DNA of 64,000 nt, from positions 28,528,587 to 28,592,586 of the forward strand of contig OX439135.1 in NCBI GenBank assembly GCA_949318235.1. Reading direction: 5' to 3'. A program made the translations under genes and the position numbers. The DNA is from Ecdyonurus torrentis (lineage: Eukaryota > Arthropoda > Insecta > Ephemeroptera > Heptageniidae). Shown in pieces: positions 23,299-34,848 of this stretch (position 1 is its first letter; every line of letters starts with the position of its first letter). The notes beneath the pieces are model-generated. The model searched no databases and had not been told where the DNA came from. It worked only from the letters and a program-made list of their open reading frames with translations.

Positions 23299-26200
23299 AT
23301 GAAACAAAGTTTTTATTTCAAGAACCAAATGTTATTGAATGATAAAAATCATACTTTTTACACGATTAAAACTAGTTTTGATGATTTCTCAAAAACTAAG
23401 AATGCTACAGACTTACTATTGAAGTTAAAACATAGCTTTTTCAATTCTCTACAAAAAAGATGTCTTGAACTTTTTTGCTCCGACGCATTTTTTTTGGGTT
23501 ATTGACAATTTTAGTTTTCACTCATCATGTAGCCAAACCAAGTCATGAAACAAAGTTTTTATTTCAAGAACCAAATGTTATTGAATGATAAAAATCATAC
23601 TTTTTACACGATTAAAACTAGTTTTGATGATTTCTCAAAAACTAAGAATGCTACAGACTTACTATTGGAGTCAAAACATAGCTTTTTCAATTCTCTACAA
23701 AAAAGATGTCTTGAACTTTTTTGCTCCGACGCATACTTTTTGGGTTATTGACAATTATAGTTTTCACTCATCATGTAGCCAAACCAAATCATGAAACAAA
23801 GTTTCTATTTTAAGAACCAAATGTTATTGAATGATAAAAATCATACTTTTTACACGATTAAAACTAGTTTTGATGATTTCTCAGAAACTAAGAATGCTAC
23901 AGACATCAAATTCAACTCAAAACATAGCTTTTTCAATTCTCTACAAAAAAGATGTCTTGAACTTTTTTGCTCCGACGCATACTTTTTGGGTTATTGACAA
24001 TTTTAGTTTTCACTCATCATGTAGCCAAACCAAGTCATGAAACAAAGTTTCTATTTCAAGAACCAAATGTTATTGAATGATAAAAATCATATTTTTACAC
24101 GATTAAAACTAGTTTTGATGATTTCTCAAAAACTAAGAATGCTACAGACTTATATTTTACTCAAAACATAGCTTTTTCAATTCTCTACAAAAAAGATGTC
24201 TTGAACTTTTTTGCTCCGACGCATACTTTTTGGGTTATTGACAATTTTAGTTTTCACTCATCATGTAGCCAAACCGAGTCATGAAACAAAGTTTCTATTT
24301 CAAGAACCAAATGTTATTGAATGATAAAAATCATACTTTTTACACGATTAAAACTAGTTTTGATGATTTCTCAAAAACTAAGAATGCTACAGACATCAAA
24401 TTCAACTCAAAACATAGCTTTTTCAATTCTCTACAAAAAAGATGTCTTGAACTTTTTTGCTCCGACGCATACTTTTTGGGTTATTGACAATTTAAGTTTT
24501 CACTCATTATGTAGCCAAACCAAGTCATGAAACAAAGTTTCTATTTCAAGAACCAAATGTTATTGAATGATAAAAATCATACTTTTTACACGACTAAAAC
24601 TAGTTGTGATGATTTCTCAAAAACTAAGAATGCTACAGACTTACTATTGAAGTCAAAACATAGCTTTTTCAATTCTCTACAAAAAAGATGTCTTGAACTT
24701 TTTTGCTCCGACGCATTTTTTTTGGGTTATTGACAATTTTAGTTTTCACTCATCATGTAGCCAAACTAAGTCATGAAACAAAGTTTTTATTTCAAGAACC
24801 AAATGTTATTGAATGATAAAAATCATACTTTTTACACGATTAAAACTAGTTTTGATGATTTCTCAAAAACTAAGAATGCTACAGACTTACTATTGGAGTC
24901 AAAACATAGCTTTTTCAATTCTCTACAAAAAAGATGTCTTGACCTTTTTTGCTCCGACGCATACTTTTTGGGTTATTGACAATTATAGTTTTCACTCATC
25001 ATGTAGCCAAACCAAGTCATGAAACAAAGTTTCTATTTTAAGAACCAAATGTTATTGAATGATAAAAATCATACTTTTTACACGATTAAAACTAGTTTTG
25101 ATGATTTCTCAGAAACTAAGAATGCTACAGACATCAAATTCAACTCAAAACATAGCTTTTTCAATTCTCTACAAAAAAGATGTCTTGAACTTTTTTGCTC
25201 CGACGCATACTTTTTGGGTTATTGACAATTTTAGTTTTCACTCATCATGTAGCCAAACCGAGTCATGAAACAAAGTTTCTATTTCAAGAACCAAATGTTA
25301 TTGAATGATAAAAATCATACTTTTTACACGATTAAAACTAGTTTTGATGATTTCTCAAAAACTAAGAATGCTACAGACATCAAATTCAACTCAAAACATA
25401 GCTTTTTCAATTCTCTACAAAAAAGATGTCTTGAACTTTTTTGCTCCGACGCATACTTTTTGGGTTATTGACAATTTAAGTTTTCACTCATTATGTAGCC
25501 AAACCAAGTCATGAAACAAAGTTTCTATTTCAAGAACCAAATGTTATTGAATGATAAAAATCATACTTTTTACACGATTAAAACTAGTTTTGATGATTTC
25601 TCAAAAACTAAGAATGCTACAGACATCAAATTCAACTCAAAACATAGCTTTTTCAATTCTCTACAAAAAAGATGTCTTGAACTTTTTTGCTCCGACGCAT
25701 ACTTTTTGGGTTATTGACAATTATAGTTTTCACTCATCATGTAGCCAAACCAAGTCATGAAACAAAGTTTCTATTTCAAGAACCAAATGTTATTGAATGA
25801 TAAAAATCATATTTTTACACGATTAAAACTTGTTTTGATGATTTCTCAAAAACTAAGAATGCTACAGACTTATATTTTACTCAAAACATAGCTTTTTCAA
25901 TTCTCTACAAAAAAGATGTCTTGAACTTTTTTGCTCCGACGCATACTTTTTGGGTTATTGACAATTTTAGTTTTCACTCATCATGTAGCCAAACCGAGTC
26001 ATGAAACAAAGTTTCTATTTCAAGAACCAAATGTTATTGAATGATAAAAATCATACTTTTTACACGATTAAAACTAGTTTTGATGATTTCTCAGAAACTA
26101 AGAATGCTACAGACATCAAATTCAACTCAAAACATAGCTTTTTCAATTCTCTACAAAAAAGATGTCTTGAACTTTTTTGCTCCGACGCATACTTTTTGGG

Positions 26201-27474
26201 TTATTGACAATTATAGTTTTCACTCATCATGTAGCCAAACCAAGTCATGAAACAAAGTTTCTATTTCAAGAACCAAATGTTATTGAATGATAAAAATCAT
26301 ACTTTTTACACGACTAAAACTAGTTGTGATGATTTCTCAAAAACTAAGAATGCTACAGACTTACTATTTTACTCAAAACATAGCTTTTTCAATTCTCTAC
26401 AAAAAAGATGTCTTGAACTTTTTTGCTCCGACGCATACTTTTTGGGTTATTGACAATTTTAGTTTTCACTCATCATGTAGCCAAACCGAGTCATGAAACA
26501 AAGTTTCTATTTCAAGAACCAAATGTTATTGAATGATAAAAATCATACTTTTTACACGATTAAAACTAGTTTTGATGATTTCTCAAAAACTAAGAATGCT
26601 ACAGACATCAAATTCAACTCAAAACATAGCTTTTTCAATTCTCTACAAAAAAGATGTCTTGAACTTTTTTGCTCCGACGCATACTTTTTGGGTTATTGAC
26701 AATTTAAGTTTTCACTCATTATGTAGCCAAACCAAGTCATGAAACAAAGTTTCTATTTCAAGAACCAAATGTTATTGAATGATAAAAATCATACTTTTTA
26801 CACGACTAAAACTAGTTGTGATGATTTCTCAAAAACTGAGAATGCTACAGACTTACTATTGGAGTCAAAACATAGCTTTTTCAATTCTCTACAAAAAAGA
26901 TGTCTTGACCTTTTTTGCTCCGACGCATACTTTTTGGGTTATTGACAATTATAGTTTTCACTCATCATGTAGCCAAACCAAGTCATGAAACAAAGTTTCT
27001 ATTTTAAGAACCAAATGTTATTGAATGATAAAAATCATACTTTTTACACGATTAAAACTAGTTTTGATGATTTCTCAGAAACTAAGAATGCTACAGACAT
27101 CAAATTCAACTCAAAACATAGCTTTTTCAATTCTCTACAAAAAAGATGTCTTGAACTTTTTTGCTCCGACGCATACTTTTTGGGTTATTGACAATTTTAG
27201 TTTTCACTCATCATGTAGCCAAACCAAGTCATGAAACAAAGTTTCTATTTCAAGAACCAAATGTTATTGAATGATAAAAATCATATTTTTACACGATTAA
27301 AAATTGTTTTGATGATTTCTCAAAAACTAAGAATGCTACAGACTTATATTTTACTCAAAACATAGCTTTTTTAATTCTCTACAAAAAAGATGTCTTAAAC
27401 TTTTTTGCTCCGACGCATACTTTTTGGGTTATTGACAATTTTAGTTTTCACTCATCATGTAGCCAAACCGAGTC
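23299..27474 (+). repeat. Transition block between left-type and right-type families
   Basis: Starts: Kf 23299, E 23545, N 23791, Y 24037, N-L 24281, TKf 24527, E 24773 (GACC), N 25019, N-L 25265, N-y 25511, Y 25757, N-y 26001, T 26247, N-L 26493, T/E chimera 26739, N 26985, Y 27231. It starts like 9780-10761 and then carries the last contiguous Kf and E monomers of the array. T with G at p169 and the TTTTACTC diagnostic, a common right-hand type, first appears at 26247. Confidence 0.85.
26739..26984 (+). repeat. Chimeric monomer T (5') / E (3')
   Basis: It has C at p68 and G at p80 (family T), then G at p100, the E diagnostic, GACC at p169-172 and the A213 tail of E 24773. The order N-L 26493, T/E, N 26985 is the order N-L 24281, T 24527, E 24773, N 25019 with one monomer removed. 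G at p100 with A at p94 is unique to this monomer. Confidence 0.78.
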
Positions 27475-30400
27475 ATGAAACAAAGTTTCTATTTCAAGAA
27501 CCAAATGTTATTGAATGATAAAAATCATACTTTTTACACGATTAAAACTAGTTTTGATGATTTCTCAGAAACTAAGAATGCTACAGACATCAAATTCAAC
27601 TCAAAACATAGCTTTTTCAATTCTCTACAAAAAAGATGTCTTGAACTTTTTTGCTCCGACGCATACTTTTTGGGTTATTGACAATTATAGTTTTCACTCA
27701 TCATGTAGCCAAACCAAGTCATGAAACAAAGTTTCTATTTCAAGAACCAAATGTTATTGAATGATAAAAATCATACTTTTTACACGACTAAAACTAGTTG
27801 TGATGATTTCTCAAAAACTAAGAATGCTACAGACTTACTATTTTACTCAAAACATAGCTTTTTCAATTCTCTACAAAAAAGATGTCTTGAACTTTTTTGC
27901 TCCGACGCATACTTTTTGGGTTATTGACAATTTAAGTTTTCACTCATTATGTAGCCAAACCAAGTCATGAAACAAAGTTTCTATTTCAAGAACCAAATGT
28001 TATTGAATGATAAAAATCATACTTTTTACACGACTAAAACTAGTTGTGATGATTTCTCAAAAACTAAGAATGCTACAGACTTACTATTTTACTCAAAACA
28101 TAGCTTTTTCAATTCTCTACAAAAAAGATGTCTTCAACTTTTTTGCTCCGACGCATACTTTTTGGGTTATTGACAATTATAGTTTTCACTCATCATGTAG
28201 CCAAACCGAGTCATGAAACAAAGTTTCTATTTCAAGAACCAAATGTTATTGAATGATAAAAATCATACTTTTTACACGATTAAAACTAGTTTTGATGATT
28301 TCTCAGAAACTAAGAATGCTACAGACATCAAATTCAACTCAAAACATAGCTTTTTCAATTCTCTACAAAAAAGATGTCTTGAACTTTTTTGCTCCGACGC
28401 ATACTTTTTGGGTTATTGACAATTATAGTTTTCACTCATCATGTAGCCAAACCAAGTCATGAAACAAAGTTTCTATTTCAAGAACCAAATGTTATTGAAT
28501 GATAAAAATCATATTTTTACACGATTAAAACTTGTTTTGATGATTTCTCAAAAACTAAGAATGCTACAGACTTATATTTTACTCAAAACATAGCTTTTTC
28601 AATTCTCTACAAAAAAGATGTCTTAAACTTTTTTGCTCCGACGCATACTTTTTGGGTTATTGACAATTTTAGTTTTCACTCATCATGTAGCCAAACCGAG
28701 TCATGAAACAAAGTTTCTATTTCAAGAACCAAATGTTATTGAATGATAAAAATCATACTTTTTACACGATTAAAACTAGTTTTGATGATTTCTCAGAAAC
28801 TGAGAATGCTACAGACTTACTATTTTACTCAAAACATAGCTTTTTCAATTCTCTACAAAAAAGATGTCTTGAACTTTTTTGCTCCGACGCATACTTTTTG
28901 GGTTATTGACAATTTTAGTTTTCACTCATCATGTAGCCAAACCGAGTCATGAAACAAAGTTTCTATTTCAAGAACCAAATGTTATTGAATGATAAAAATC
29001 ATACTTTTTACACGATTAAAACTAGTTTTGATGATTTCTCAGAAACTAAGAATGCTACAGACATCAAATTCAACTCAAAACATAGCTTTTTCAATTCTCT
29101 ACAAAAAAGATGTCTTGAACTTTTTTGCTCCGACGCATACTTTTTGGGTTATTGACAATTATAGTTTTCACTCATCATGTAGCCAAACCAAGTCATGAAA
29201 CAAAGTTTCTATTTCAAGAACCAAATGTTATTGAATGATAAAAATCATACTTTTTACACGACTAAAACTAGTTGTGATGATTTCTCAAAAACTAAGAATG
29301 CTACAGACTTACTATTTTACTCAAAACATAGCTTTTTCAATTCTCTACAAAAAAGATGTCTTGAACTTTTTTGCTCCGACGCATACTTTTTGGGTTATTG
29401 ACAATTTAAGTTTTCACTCATTATGTAGCCAAACCAAGTCATGAAACAAAGTTTCTATTTCAAGAACCAAATGTTATTGAATGATAAAAATCATACTTTT
29501 TACACGACTAAAACTAGTTGTGATGATTTCTCAAAAACTAAGAATGCTACAGACTTACTATTTTACTCAAAACATAGCTTTTTCAATTCTCTACAAAAAA
29601 GATGTCTTCAACTTTTTTGCTCCGACGCATACTTTTTGGGTTATTGACAATTATAGTTTTCACTCATCATGTAGCCAAACCGAGTCATGAAACAAAGTTT
29701 CTATTTCAAGAACCAAATGTTATTGAATGATAAAAATCATACTTTTTACACGATTAAAACTAGTTTTGATGATTTCTCAGAAACTAAGAATGCTACAGAC
29801 ATCAAATTCAACTCAAAACATAGCTTTTTCAATTCTCTACAAAAAAGATGTCTTGAACTTTTTTGCTCCGACGCATACTTTTTGGGTTATTGACAATTAT
29901 AGTTTTCACTCATCATGTAGCCAAACCAAGTCATGAAACAAAGTTTCTATTTCAAGAACCAAATGTTATTGAATGATAAAAATCATATTTTTACACGATT
30001 AAAACTTCTTTTGATGATTTCTCAAAAACTAAGAATGCTACAGACTTATATTTTACTCAAAACATAGCTTTTTCAATTCTCTACAAAAAAGATGTCTTAA
30101 ACTTTTTTGCTCCGACGCATACTTTTTGGGTTATTGACAATTTTAGTTTTCACTCATCATGTAGCCAAACCGAGTCATGAAACAAAGTTTCTATTTCAAG
30201 AACCAAATGTTATTGAATGATAAAAATCATACTTTTTACACGATTAAAACTAGTTTTGATGATTTCTCAGAAACTGAGAATGCTACAGACTTACTATTTT
30301 ACTCAAAACATAGCTTTTTCAATTCTCTACAAAAAAGATGTCTTGAACTTTTTTGCTCCGACGCATACTTTTTGGGTTATTGACAATTTTAGTTTTCACT

Positions 30401-31896
30401 CATCATGTAGCCAAACCGAGTCATGAAACAAAGTTTCTATTTCAAGAACCAAATGTTATTGAATGATAAAAATCATACTTTTTACACGATTAAAACTAGT
30501 TTTGATGATTTCTCAGAAACTAAGAATGCTACAGACATCAAATTCAACTCAAAACATAGCTTTTTCAATTCTCTACAAAAAAGATGTCTTGAACTTTTTT
30601 GCTCCGACGCATACTTTTTGGGTTATTGACAATTATAGTTTTCACTCATCATGTAGCCAAACCAAGTCATGAAACAAAGTTTCTATTTCAAGAACCAAAT
30701 GTTATTGAATGATAAAAATCATACTTTTTACACGACTAAAACTAGTTGTGATGATTTCTCAAAAACTAAGAATGCTACAGACTTACTATTTTACTCAAAA
30801 CATAGCTTTTTCAATTCTCTACAAAAAAGATGTCTTGAACTTTTTTGCTCCGACGCATACTTTTTGGGTTATTGACAATTTAAGTTTTCACTCATTATGT
30901 AGCCAAACCAAGTCATGAAACAAAGTTTCTATTTCAAGAACCAAATGTTATTGAATGATAAAAATCATACTTTTTACACGACTAAAACTAGTTGTGATGA
31001 TTTCTCAAAAACTAAGAATGCTACAGACTTACTATTTTACTCAAAACATAGCTTTTTCAATTCTCTACAAAAAAGATGTCTTCAACTTTTTTGCTCCGAC
31101 GCATACTTTTTGGGTTATTGACAATTATAGTTTTCACTCATCATGTAGCCAAACCGAGTCATGAAACAAAGTTTCTATTTCAAGAACCAAATGTTATTGA
31201 ATGATAAAAATCATACTTTTTACACGATTAAAACTAGTTTTGATGATTTCTCAGAAACTAAGAATGCTACAGACATCAAATTCAACTCAAAACATAGCTT
31301 TTTCAATTCTCTACAAAAAAGATGTCTTGAACTTTTTTGCTCCGACGCATACTTTTTGGGTTATTGACAATTATAGTTTTCACTCATCATGTAGCCAAAC
31401 CAAGTCATGAAACAAAGTTTCTATTTCAAGAACCAAATGTTATTGAATGATAAAAATCATATTTTTACACGATTAAAACTTGTTTTGATGATTTCTCAAA
31501 AACTAAGAATGCTACAGACTTATATTTTACTCAAAACATAGCTTTTTCAATTCTCTACAAAAAAGATGTCTTAAACTTTTTTGCTCCGACGCATACTTTT
31601 TGGGTTATTGACAATTTTAGTTTTCACTCATCATGTAGCCAAACCGAGTCATGAAACAAAGTTTCTATTTCAAGAACCAAATGTTATTGAATGATAAAAA
31701 TCATACTTTTTACACGATTAAAACTAGTTTTGATGATTTCTCAGAAACTGAGAATGCTACAGACTTACTATTTTACTCAAAACATAGCTTTTTCAATTCT
31801 CTACAAAAAAGATGTCTTGAACTTTTTTGCTCCGACGCATACTTTTTGGGTTATTGACAATTTTAGTTTTCACTCATCATGTAGCCAAACCGAGTC
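27475..31896 (+). repeat. 6-monomer higher-order unit of 1,474 bp, three copies
   Basis: Copies start at 27475, 28949 and 30423, each N-y, T-L, Tq-y, N-y, Y (244 bp, T at p76), S. The period is 6 x 246 minus two. Monomers match in type and tail across all copies. The one difference I noticed is C at 30008, where the other two copies have G (28534 and 31482). The match runs into N 31897 until its tail (TTTTAG instead of TTATAG). Confidence 0.94.
28949..29194 (+). repeat. Reference monomer (family N-y, 246 bp)
   Basis: A typical full-length monomer chosen to define the unit. In order it holds: the ATG-containing landmark (p1); an AT-rich stretch with the 10-mer CATACTTTTT (p52-61); the palindrome AAAACTAGTTTT (p70-81); the family-diagnostic segment (p115-128); an inverted repeat with A6 and T6 arms (p154-161 and p172-179); the most G+C-rich part, CTCCGACGC; a second CATACTTTTT (p188-197); and a T-rich tail ending in GCCAAACC plus AAGTC or GAGTC. 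Position 242 (A or G) is polymorphic throughout the array. I see no CENP-B box, telomere array, tRNA-like promoter or transposon end in it. Confidence 0.95.
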
Positions 31897-34848
31897 ATGA
31901 AACAAAGTTTCTATTTCAAGAACCAAATGTTATTGAATGATAAAAATCATACTTTTTACACGATTAAAACTAGTTTTGATGATTTCTCAGAAACTAAGAA
32001 TGCTACAGACATCAAATTCAACTCAAAACATAGCTTTTTCAATTCTCTACAAAAAAGATGTCTTGAACTTTTTTGCTCCGACGCATACTTTTTGGGTTAT
32101 TGACAATTTTAGTTTTCACTCATCATGTAGCCAAACCGAGTCATGAAACAAAGTTTCTATTTCAAGAACCAAATGTTATTGAATGATAAAAATCATACTT
32201 TTTACACGATTAAAACTAGTTTTGATGATTTCTCAGAAACTGAGAATGCTACAGACTTACTATTTTACTCAAAACATAGCTTTTTCAATTCTCTACAAAA
32301 AAGATGTCTTGAACTTTTTTGCTCCGACGCATACTTTTTGGGTTATTGACAATTTTAGTTTTCACTCATCATGTAGCCAAACCGAGTCATGAAACAAAGT
32401 TTCTATTTCAAGAACCAAATGTTATTGAATGATAAAAATCATACTTTTTACACGATTAAAACTAGTTTTGATGATTTCTCAGAAACTGAGAATGCTACAG
32501 ACTTACTATTTTACTCAAAACATAGCTTTTTCAATTCTCTACAAAAAAGATGTCTTGAACTTTTTTGCTCCGACGCATACTTTTTGGGTTATTGACAATT
32601 TTAGTTTTCACTCATCATGTAGCCAAACCGAGTCATGAAACAAAGTTTCTATTTCAAGAACCAAATGTTATTGAATGATAAAAATCATACTTTTTACACG
32701 ATTAAAACTAGTTTTGATGATTTCTCAGAAACTAAGAATGCTACAGACATCAAATTCAACTCAAAACATAGCTTTTTCAATTCTCTACAAAAAAGATGTC
32801 TTGAACTTTTTTGCTCCGACGCATACTTTTTGGGTTATTGACAATTATAGTTTTCACTCATCATGTAGCCAAACCAAGTCATGAAACAAAGTTTCTATTT
32901 CAAGAACCAAATGTTATTGAATGATAAAAATCATACTTTTTACACGACTAAAACTAGTTGTGATGATTTCTCAAAAACTAAGAATGCTACAGACTTACTA
33001 TTTTACTCAAAACATAGCTTTTTCAATTCTCTACAAAAAAGATGTCTTGAACTTTTTTGCTCCGACGCATACTTTTTGGGTTATTGACAATTTTAGTTTT
33101 CACTCATCATGTAGCCAAACCGAGTCATGAAACAAAGTTTCTATTTCAAGAACCAAATGTTATTGAATGATAAAAATCATACTTTTTACACGATTAAAAC
33201 TAGTTTTGATGATTTCTCAGAAACTGAGAATGCTACAGACTTACTATTTTACTCAAAACATAGCTTTTTCAATTCTCTACAAAAAAGATGTCTTGAACTT
33301 TTTTGCTCCGACGCATACTTTTTGGGTTATTGACAATTTTAGTTTTCACTCATCATGTAGCCAAACCGAGTCATGAAACAAAGTTTCTATTTCAAGAACC
33401 AAATGTTATTGAATGATAAAAATCATACTTTTTACACGATTAAAACTAGTTTTGATGATTTCTCAAAAACTAAGAATGCTACAGACATCAAATTCAACTC
33501 AAAACATAGCTTTTTCAATTCTCTACAAAAAAGATGTCTTGAACTTTTTTGCTCCGACGCATACTTTTTGGGTTATTGACAATTTTAGTTTTCACTCATC
33601 ATGTAGCCAAACCGAGTCATGAAACAAAGTTTCTATTTCAAGAACCAAATGTTATTGAATGATAAAAATCATACTTTTTACACGATTAAAACTAGTTTTG
33701 ATGATTTCTCAGAAACTAAGAATGCTACAGACATCAAATTCAACTCAAAACATAGCTTTTTCAATTCTCTACAAAAAAGATGTCTTGAACTTTTTTGCTC
33801 CGACGCATACTTTTTGGGTTATTGACAATTATAGTTTTCACTCATCATGTAGCCAAACCAAGTCATGAAACAAAGTTTCTATTTCAAGAACCAAATGTTA
33901 TTGAATGATAAAAATCATACTTTTTACACGACTAAAACTAGTTGTGATGATTTCTCAAAAACTAAGAATGCTACAGACTTACTATTTTACTCAAAACATA
34001 GCTTTTTCAATTCTCTACAAAAAAGATGTCTTGAACTTTTTTGCTCCGACGCATACTTTTTGGGTTATTGACAATTTTAGTTTTCACTCATCATGTAGCC
34101 AAACCGAGTCATGAAACAAAGTTTCTATTTCAAGAACCAAATGTTATTGAATGATAAAAATCATACTTTTTACACGATTAAAACTAGTTTTGATGATTTC
34201 TCAGAAACTGAGAATGCTACAGACTTACTATTTTACTCAAAACATAGCTTTTTCAATTCTCTACAAAAAAGATGTCTTGAACTTTTTTGCTCCGACGCAT
34301 ACTTTTTGGGTTATTGACAATTTTAGTTTTCACTCATCATGTAGCCAAACCGAGTCATGAAACAAAGTTTCTATTTCAAGAACCAAATGTTATTGAATGA
34401 TAAAAATCATACTTTTTACACGATTAAAACTAGTTTTGATGATTTCTCAGAAACTAAGAATGCTACAGACATCAAATTCAACTCAAAACATAGCTTTTTC
34501 AATTCTCTACAAAAAAGATGTCTTGAACTTTTTTGCTCCGACGCATACTTTTTGGGTTATTGACAATTATAGTTTTCACTCATCATGTAGCCAAACCAAG
34601 TCATGAAACAAAGTTTCTATTTCAAGAACCAAATGTTATTGAATGATAAAAATCATACTTTTTACACGACTAAAACTAGTTGTGATGATTTCTCAAAAAC
34701 TAAGAATGCTACAGACTTACTATTTTACTCAAAACATAGCTTTTTCAATTCTCTACAAAAAAGATGTCTTGAACTTTTTTGCTCCGACGCATACTTTTTG
34801 GGTTATTGACAATTTTAGTTTTCACTCATCATGTAGCCAAACCAAGTC
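31897..34848 (+). repeat. S-N-T trimer block (738 bp) with a duplicated S
   Basis: Starts: N 31897, S 32143, S 32389, N-y 32635, T 32881, S 33127, N 33373 (A at p94), N-y 33619, T 33865, S 34111, N-y 34357, T 34603. The trimer S, N-y, T recurs at 32389, 33127 (with one inserted N) and 34111. S 32143 and S 32389 are adjacent near-identical copies. All monomers are 246 bp. Confidence 0.9.
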
